Origin: Deltaproteobacteria bacterium
Lineage (GTDB): Bacteria; Desulfobacterota_B; Binatia; UBA9968
NCBI GenBank assembly: GCA_016193385.1
Contig: JACPSF010000379.1
Span: 1 to 19,301, forward strand
Length of the DNA: 19,301 nucleotides
Direction of reading: 5' to 3'
The notes under the pieces are model-generated. The model made no database searches. It saw only the letters and a list, made by a program, of their open reading frames with translations, and was not told the origin of the DNA. Shown in pieces: positions 15,242-19,301 of this stretch (its first letter is position 1; every line of letters starts with the position of its first letter). The position numbers and the translations under genes are program-made.

Positions 15242-16373
15242 GGTTCTCCTCCTTGTGACTGAGACTGTTCCTTTCGTTTCCTCCCCGGCGATAAAAGGGC
15301 AAAGCGACAATCCGCGCGCCCACACGCCGACCCCGTATCTCCACCGCCACGCCATTCCCAACCTCCGCTTCCTCCACCTTAACGTAACCTAAGCCGATGG
15401 CGCGGCCGAGCGTCGGGGATTTCGTGCCGCTGGTAACCTCACCGATAAGAACTCCCTGTTTGAGGATCGGATAATGACTGCGGGGAATTCCCGGCTCCGT
15501 CATTTCTAACCCCACAAGTTTGCGCCGTATCCCTTCCTGCTTCTGCCGCAGCAGGGACTCGCGGCCGAGAAAAGATCCCTTGGAAAATTTGGTGACCCAT
15601 TCCAAGCCCGCCTCGAGCGGTGTGGTGGTCTCATCCAACTCTTGACCGTAGAGAGGAAACGCCCGCTCCAGCCGAAGCGTGTCTCTGGCCCCGAGGCCTG
15701 CAGGCTCAAGCCCCACATCGCTCCCGGCCTCCATCAGACGATCCCACAGTCGCGGACCCTGCTCCCCACCACAATAGAGCTCGAAACCGTCTTCACCGGT
15801 ATAACCGGTGCGGGCCACGAGGCAAGGGATGGCGGCGATGTCAGCAAAAGAGAAATAAAACGGTTTTACCCCGTCGAGGCGCAGAGCCGTTAGGCGTTGC
15901 AAAACCTTTTCGGCCAGCGGTCCCTGAAGGGCCAACTGCACGTAATCAGCGCTCTTATCCTCTACGGCAGCGCTCTCTCCCGAGTTGTCCTTCATCCACG
16001 CGAAGTCCTTCGCGGTATTGGCCGCATTGACGCAGAGGAGAAAATGTTCTTCGCCGATCCGGTAAACCACGATGTCATCGATGATGCCACCTCCTTCGTT
16101 GAGCAGGAGGTTGTACTGAGCCTGACCCTGCTTCATGCGCGAAACGTCGTTGGCTGTAAGCCTCTGGCAGAGACCCAATGCCCCCGGCCCACGGACCTCG
16201 ACCTCGCCCATGTGGCTGACGTCGAAAAGCCCGACGCGGGCGCGCACGGTCAGATGCTCTGTGATGACGCCTCGGTACTGGACCGGCATCTCCCACCCGG
16301 CAAACTGCACCATTTTCGCCCCGAGACGCCGGTGCACCGCATAAAGCGGAGTCCTTTTCGATTTGAGAATCAA
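15228..16373 (-). CDS. gcvT: Aminomethyltransferase (glycine cleavage T protein)
   Basis: This 381-residue protein moves the one-carbon unit from aminomethyl-lipoyl-GcvH to tetrahydrofolate, releasing ammonia. Family motifs are [10 protein letters not shown] (24-33), [29 protein letters not shown] with the catalytic-region aspartates, [11 protein letters not shown] near 190-200, and [10 protein letters not shown]. The C-terminal barrel contains [21 protein letters not shown]. Length is normal (about 360-375). The gene begins 31 bp after folD and runs 14 nt into gcvH. Confidence 0.95.
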   Translation of the reverse strand: MILKSKRTPLYAVHRRLGAKMVQFAGWEMPVQYRGVITEHLTVRARVGLFDVSHMGEVEVRGPGALGLCQRLTANDVSRMKQGQAQYNLLLNEGGGIIDDIVVYRIGEEHFLLCVNAANTAKDFAWMKDNSGESAAVEDKSADYVQLALQGPLAEKVLQRLTALRLDGVKPFYFSFADIAAIPCLVARTGYTGEDGFELYCGGEQGPRLWDRLMEAGSDVGLEPAGLGARDTLRLERAFPLYGQELDETTTPLEAGLEWVTKFSKGSFLGRESLLRQKQEGIRRKLVGLEMTEPGIPRSHYPILKQGVLIGEVTSGTKSPTLGRAIGLGYVKVEEAEVGNGVAVEIRGRRVGARIVALPFYRRGGNERNSLSHKEENHGVS

Positions 16374-16404
16374 CGGTGTGGTTCCCGCGCCTACGCGAAC
16401 CGGC

Positions 16405-17265
16405 TCAAGCTTCCGGCTGGAGCGATTGCTTGGCTGCCTTCAGGGTATTGAACAGAAGCATACAAATCGTCATGGGCCCAACCCCCCCGGGCACCGGCGA
16501 AATCCAAGCGGCGCGCTCTTTGGCCGTCTCGAACTCTACGTCTCCCACCAGCTTGCCGCTCGGGAGCCGATTGACGCCGACATCGATGACGGCCGCGCCG
16601 GGCTTAATCCAGTCGCCACGGACCAACCCCGGTTTGCCGATGGCAGCGACGAGGATATCGGCCCGGCTGACCTCATCTCGCAGGTGGCCGGTGCGGGAGT
16701 GACAGATGGTCACCGTCGCATGCCGGGCCAAGAGCATCAAGGCGACCGGCTTCCCAACGATGTTGCTGCGGCCCACGACGACGGCGTTTTTGCCCTTCGG
16801 ATCACAGTTCACGGAATCGAGCATGCGCATGATCCCCATCGGCGTGCACGGCTGGAAGCCTTCGGCGCCCAACAGCAGAAGTCCCTGGTTGACCGGATGG
16901 AACCCGTCGATATCCTTATGCGTGGAGACTGCTTCCAGGATCTTCGGCGCCTGGATATGAGGCGGCAGCGGAAGCTGAACTAAAATCCCGTGAATCTCTT
17001 TATCGCGATTCAAGCTGTGGATGAGAGAGAGCAGCTCCTTCTCCGAAACCGCCGCCGGCAGGAGATGTTCCTGAGAGCGGATCCCCACTTCCTTACAGGC
17101 CTTTTCTTTGTTCCTGACGTACAGGTGAGAAGCCGGGTCGTCTCCGACCAAAACCACTCCCAGGCCAGGAACCAGTCCCCATCTGCGCTTGAGACCCTCG
17201 ATCTCTTCCTTGATCTGCTTCTGGATCTCTCGCGCGAGAGCTTTTCCGTCGATGATCGTCGCCAT
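16405..17265 (-). CDS. folD: Bifunctional methylenetetrahydrofolate dehydrogenase / methenyl-THF cyclohydrolase
   Basis: This 286-residue enzyme converts 5,10-methylene-THF to 10-formyl-THF with NADP. Active-site residues Y49 and K53 lie in [21 protein letters not shown] and [10 protein letters not shown] form the substrate cleft, [10 protein letters not shown] follows, and [17 protein letters not shown] is the dinucleotide-binding loop. [16 protein letters not shown] closes the protein. It is the first gene of the gcv operon, so the methylene-THF made by glycine cleavage can be oxidised by its own neighbour. The start at 17265 stands close to a promoter-like site at 17292-17319. Confidence 0.95.
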   Translation of the reverse strand: MATIIDGKALAREIQKQIKEEIEGLKRRWGLVPGLGVVLVGDDPASHLYVRNKEKACKEVGIRSQEHLLPAAVSEKELLSLIHSLNRDKEIHGILVQLPLPPHIQAPKILEAVSTHKDIDGFHPVNQGLLLLGAEGFQPCTPMGIMRMLDSVNCDPKGKNAVVVGRSNIVGKPVALMLLARHATVTICHSRTGHLRDEVSRADILVAAIGKPGLVRGDWIKPGAAVIDVGVNRLPSGKLVGDVEFETAKERAAWISPVPGGVGPMTICMLLFNTLKAAKQSLQPEA

Positions 17266-17291
17266 AAGCTTTCCTAAATCGAGTTACAGAC

Positions 17292-17319
17292 TGTATACAG
17301 AAAAGAAAAAGTTTGTAAA
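17292..17319 (-). promoter_or_regulatory. Candidate sigma-70 promoter of the folD-gcv operon
   Basis: On the minus strand TTTACA (17319-17314) and TATACA (17297-17292) are 16 nt apart in an AT-rich island, 27 bp before folD. This gives a leader of roughly 20 nt, too short for a glycine riboswitch, and no such fold was seen. Confidence 0.5.
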
Positions 17320-17440
17320 GACTTCAGACCTTTTTTCGCATAACATGGCGGAACCAGCAGGTCAAACAATCCGATGCCCGTGAATGCTGAAAACCAGCCC
17401 TGTATCGGCGAGGGGTCGAGGCAGGAAAATATGCAGGAGT

Positions 17441-17462
17441 ACCCCTCCCCCCGGAGAGGGGT
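17441..17462. repeat. Hairpin in the folD-DUF1989 intergenic region
   Basis: ACCCCTC (17441-17447) and GAGGGGT (17456-17462) form a 7-bp stem with an 8-nt loop. It lies in the 364-bp divergent gap 17266-17629, which otherwise holds only the folD promoter candidate and the ribosome site of the next gene. There is no T run, so it is not a standard terminator. The wording resembles the hairpin repeat at 88-135. Confidence 0.4.
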
Positions 17463-17629
17463 GTATGGCGGCCAGGATCGGGGCTTTCATTTACAGCTTG
17501 CCTCGAATAGACTCCCGCAGTACAAAGAGGATCTAAGGAGATCGTATCGAGCGGTTTCGTGGACAGTCTTTACCGCAGCCGCTAATCTTTTCGAACCATA
17601 AGATTTCGCATCGAGAAAGGAGACGCGCC

Positions 17630-18259
17630 ATGAAAAAGATCCACGAAGAGACCGTGCCCTACAATACCGGTTGGTCCGGGGAACTCAAAAAAGGGCAGGT
17701 CATCCGCGTCAGCGGTACGACCACCGTGGACTTTGTGTGCTTTGAGCGGCAAAATTTGCGAGAGCGCTTCGACCAAGCCCGCACCAAGGTCTACAATATG
17801 AAGATCTTTATCAGCACCGGCGACAAGCTCATGAGCAAATCCAACCGCCACCTTATGACCATCGTCGAGGATACCTATCGCGACGGAACCCACGATCTCC
17901 AGAAGGGCACGTGCAGTGGTTACCGTTTTCAGTTGGCCAAAAAGGAGGGCAGGCTGCGGGAGTATTACCACAGGGACTTCAAAGACGAGGAAATCCCCGA
18001 CCACGGCTGCTGGGAAAATCTCTCCAACGCCCTCAAGCCCTATGGCATCGCTCCCGAAGACATCCCCAGTCCTTTCAATCTGAACCAGACCATGAAGATC
18101 GATGGCATGACCGGCCGCATGGAGCACACCACGATCCGACCCAAGCCCGGGAGCTACGTGGACCTGCGCGCGGAGACGGACCTGCTGGTGGCGTTCAGCG
18201 CCTGCCCCGACCTTCCCGTCGGCGGAAAGCCGGTCAAGGCGACGATCTTCGAGGCTTAG
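17630..18259 (+). CDS. DUF1989 / urea carboxylase-associated family protein
   Basis: This 209-residue protein matches the DUF1989 pattern: GELKKGQVIRVSGTTTVDFVCF (18-39) as the first cupin-like strands, then FDQARTKVYNMKIFISTGDKLMS (47-69), IVEDTYRDGTHDLQKGTCSGYR and, later, NLNQTMKIDGMTGRME. The residues after VEDT (GTHD, C) are the likely metal-site region of this cupin-like fold. Members often lie near urea carboxylase and amide or ABC-transport genes; here an ABC permease gene ends nearby on the opposite strand. The biochemical role of the family is not settled. GAAAGGAGACG gives a clear ribosome site before ATG 17630. Confidence 0.82.
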   Translation: MKKIHEETVPYNTGWSGELKKGQVIRVSGTTTVDFVCFERQNLRERFDQARTKVYNMKIFISTGDKLMSKSNRHLMTIVEDTYRDGTHDLQKGTCSGYRFQLAKKEGRLREYYHRDFKDEEIPDHGCWENLSNALKPYGIAPEDIPSPFNLNQTMKIDGMTGRMEHTTIRPKPGSYVDLRAETDLLVAFSACPDLPVGGKPVKATIFEA

Positions 18260-18281
18260 ACGAGAAAGGGAGGGCACCGCT

Positions 18282-18842
18282 ATTCCCACCGTCATCCTGC
18301 CCATGCCTTACGGCTGCCTGGACCCTCAAAGGCTCTCCCAGGCATCCCTGAAAGCGCTGGAGAGGGCCGTAGAGTGGTTGCAGAAATCCATGCAGATCTC
18401 GCGGCACAATACGTTCCTGGTGCTCGCGAGTTTCGAGAACGGCTCCGAGCACGAATTGCAGTTGAGAAAGGCTTTCGTCTCTAGCGCCCTTGCCGATCAC
18501 GAATCCTTCCCCGGCAACGTCATCGAGATCACCGCCAAGAAGGAAGAGGACCTGGCGCACCGGATCGCCCGGACCAAGGAGCTGCTGCCCATCGATACCA
18601 TCACCGTCTTTGCCGAATCACGCCACGCTATCAGCCTTCGACCCATCTTCAGGAGAAAATTCGGCAAGGCTGTGGAAATCAAGACTTTCAAGGCCGACTT
18701 CGAAGTCAATCATCCGTGGATCAGCACCTCTTCCTCGCCCGCGTGGGTGCTGTGGAATCTTTTCGTGCGGATGTGGTCTGAAATGAGAAGAAGGATGGGG
18801 CGGGGTCTACGAAAAAAGCTCCGGTTCTGGTTTCGCCCCTAG
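18282..18842 (+). CDS. Unknown protein, possibly DUF218/YdcF-like, probable ATT start
   Basis: The annotated frame has about 186 residues from ATT 18282, or 179 from ATG 18303. AAGGGAGGG (18266-18274) is spaced 7 nt from ATT but 28 nt from the ATG, and the residues between (PTVILP) look like a natural first strand. The layout resembles DUF218 proteins: strand TVILPMPYGCLDP, helix ALERAVEWLQKS, strand FLVLASFENGSEHE, helix KEEDLAHRIARTKELL, and strand ITVFAESRHAISLRPIFRRKFG followed by VEIKTFKADFEVNHPW. This is a guess from overall pattern and the family match is weak. The end is basic and aromatic (LRKKLRFWFRP). It follows the DUF1989 gene by 22 bp and is likely co-transcribed. Confidence 0.6.
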   Translation: MPTVILPMPYGCLDPQRLSQASLKALERAVEWLQKSMQISRHNTFLVLASFENGSEHELQLRKAFVSSALADHESFPGNVIEITAKKEEDLAHRIARTKELLPIDTITVFAESRHAISLRPIFRRKFGKAVEIKTFKADFEVNHPWISTSSSPAWVLWNLFVRMWSEMRRRMGRGLRKKLRFWFRP

Positions 18843-18883
18843 GCATCTGGCGGGAGGTCTCGTACGGAGGTTGATGACCCGGA

Positions 18884-19301
18884 TCATGGCTTTTTGGACA
18901 AAGCCGGCGCTGCGACCGCGCGGCCAACTAGCCCAGCCGTCGGGCCACCGGCAACGCTCAGTATGCCGAACATTAATACACTGGTAGTCGCCACCATGGC
19001 TACGGCCCCGGCCGCCGCCGTGCCCAGGCTCCCTGATTCCCAAAGCTCCCAGATGCTAACGGACAGGACATGATTTTGTGGCCCGGAGAGGAAGAGGGCC
19101 ATGGTTACTTCCTGGAAGCTCAGCATGGCGGTCCAGACAGCAAGGTAAATGGTCGAGGGCTTAATCAGCGGCAGGATGATCCTGCGCATAATGGTCGGAG
19201 TCTTCGTCCCGCACACCTGGGCGCACTCCTCTAATTCGCGGTGTACCGGCGCGAGGGCGGAATTCATCACGCGGGTTCCGTACGGCATCCGATTGATGAC
19301 A
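18884..19301 (-). CDS. ABC transporter permease, C-terminal part (iron(III)/polyamine type), cut by window edge
   Basis: The frame runs off the right edge, leaving about 138 residues of the C terminus. The cytoplasmic EAA loop that contacts the ATPase is clear: ELEECAQVCGTKTPTIMRRIILPLIKPS. Membrane segments YLAVWTAMLSFQEVTMALFL and AAAGAVAMVATTSVLMFGILSVAGG follow. PYGTRVMNSAL just before the EAA loop is typical of FbpB-like permeases with two fused permease units. In-frame codons VINR precede the first visible Met, so that Met is not the real start. The substrate is unknown; ferric iron, putrescine and phosphonate carriers share this pattern. It converges on the 18282 gene. Confidence 0.85.
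   Translation of the reverse strand, partial: VINRMPYGTRVMNSALAPVHRELEECAQVCGTKTPTIMRRIILPLIKPSTIYLAVWTAMLSFQEVTMALFLSGPQNHVLSVSIWELWESGSLGTAAAGAVAMVATTSVLMFGILSVAGGPTAGLVGRAVAAPALSKKP

Noticed and set aside
17441..17462. Intrinsic terminator
   Set aside because: The 7-bp stem lacks a T run on either strand and sits between divergent genes, where no transcript needs to end.
17266..17629. Glycine riboswitch upstream of folD-gcv
   Set aside because: The promoter candidate lies only 27 bp from folD, and no tandem aptamer-like structure was visible in the gap.

Overview
The window is 19.3 kb of GC-rich, densely coding bacterial chromosome. Split glycine dehydrogenase genes (gcvPA/gcvPB), a CysO/CysM-type cysteine cluster, an MJ0042 zinc-ribbon protein, a stand-alone TatA and a proline-rich TonB-like protein suggest an uncultured Gram-negative lineage of the kind formerly placed around Deltaproteobacteria (Desulfobacterota, Binatota, NC10 or Rokubacteria). 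That placement is an inference from gene content only. No rRNA, tRNA, CRISPR array or intact insertion sequence was seen.

Layout. 1-147: a terminator for an off-window gene and a G/C-rich hairpin repeat. 148-3869 (+): a sulfur/amino-acid cluster of a ThiF/MoeB-type E1 enzyme, threonine synthase, a CysO-like ubiquitin-fold sulfur carrier, a CysM-like cysteine synthase and a small NIL-domain protein. 3879-5429 (-): an ECF sigma factor, its zinc-finger anti-sigma factor and a secreted protein of unknown function, with overlapping reading frames. 5548-6711 (+): a zinc-ribbon/DUF3426 membrane protein, convergent with tatA (6708-6908, -). 7155-8030 (+): an alpha/beta hydrolase. 8056-8988 (-): a second cysteine-synthase-like enzyme. 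9262-9690 (+): a tandem ACT-domain protein. 9962-10866: a relic of a DUF2442-like gene and a Phd/PIN toxin-antitoxin pair behind a palindromic operator. 11097-11912 (+): a TonB-like protein. 11980-17265 (-): a compact one-carbon operon in the order folD-gcvT-gcvH-gcvPA-gcvPB. 17630-18842 (+): a DUF1989 gene and a companion of unknown function. 18884-19301 (-): the 3' part of an ABC transporter permease gene.

How the genes fit together. The first cluster resembles the Mycobacterium tuberculosis CysO-CysM route: an E1 adenylates the carrier C terminus, sulfur is loaded as a thiocarboxylate, and CysM uses it to make cysteine. The notable point is that the carrier gene is broken here. About 29 nt that should encode a conserved beta-strand region are missing, which puts the C-terminal tail in another frame. 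The tail itself would end GGQK, so even an intact carrier would need trimming before activation, and no Mec/JAMM protease gene is in view. The gcv/folD operon supplies glycine cleavage and methylene-tetrahydrofolate oxidation from one likely promoter upstream of folD.

Other points of interest are a repeat that writes the last codons of gcvPB, a probable ATT start for the gene after the DUF1989 gene, and a Glu-rich GcvH tail whose DNA may serve as the gcvPA ribosome-binding site.
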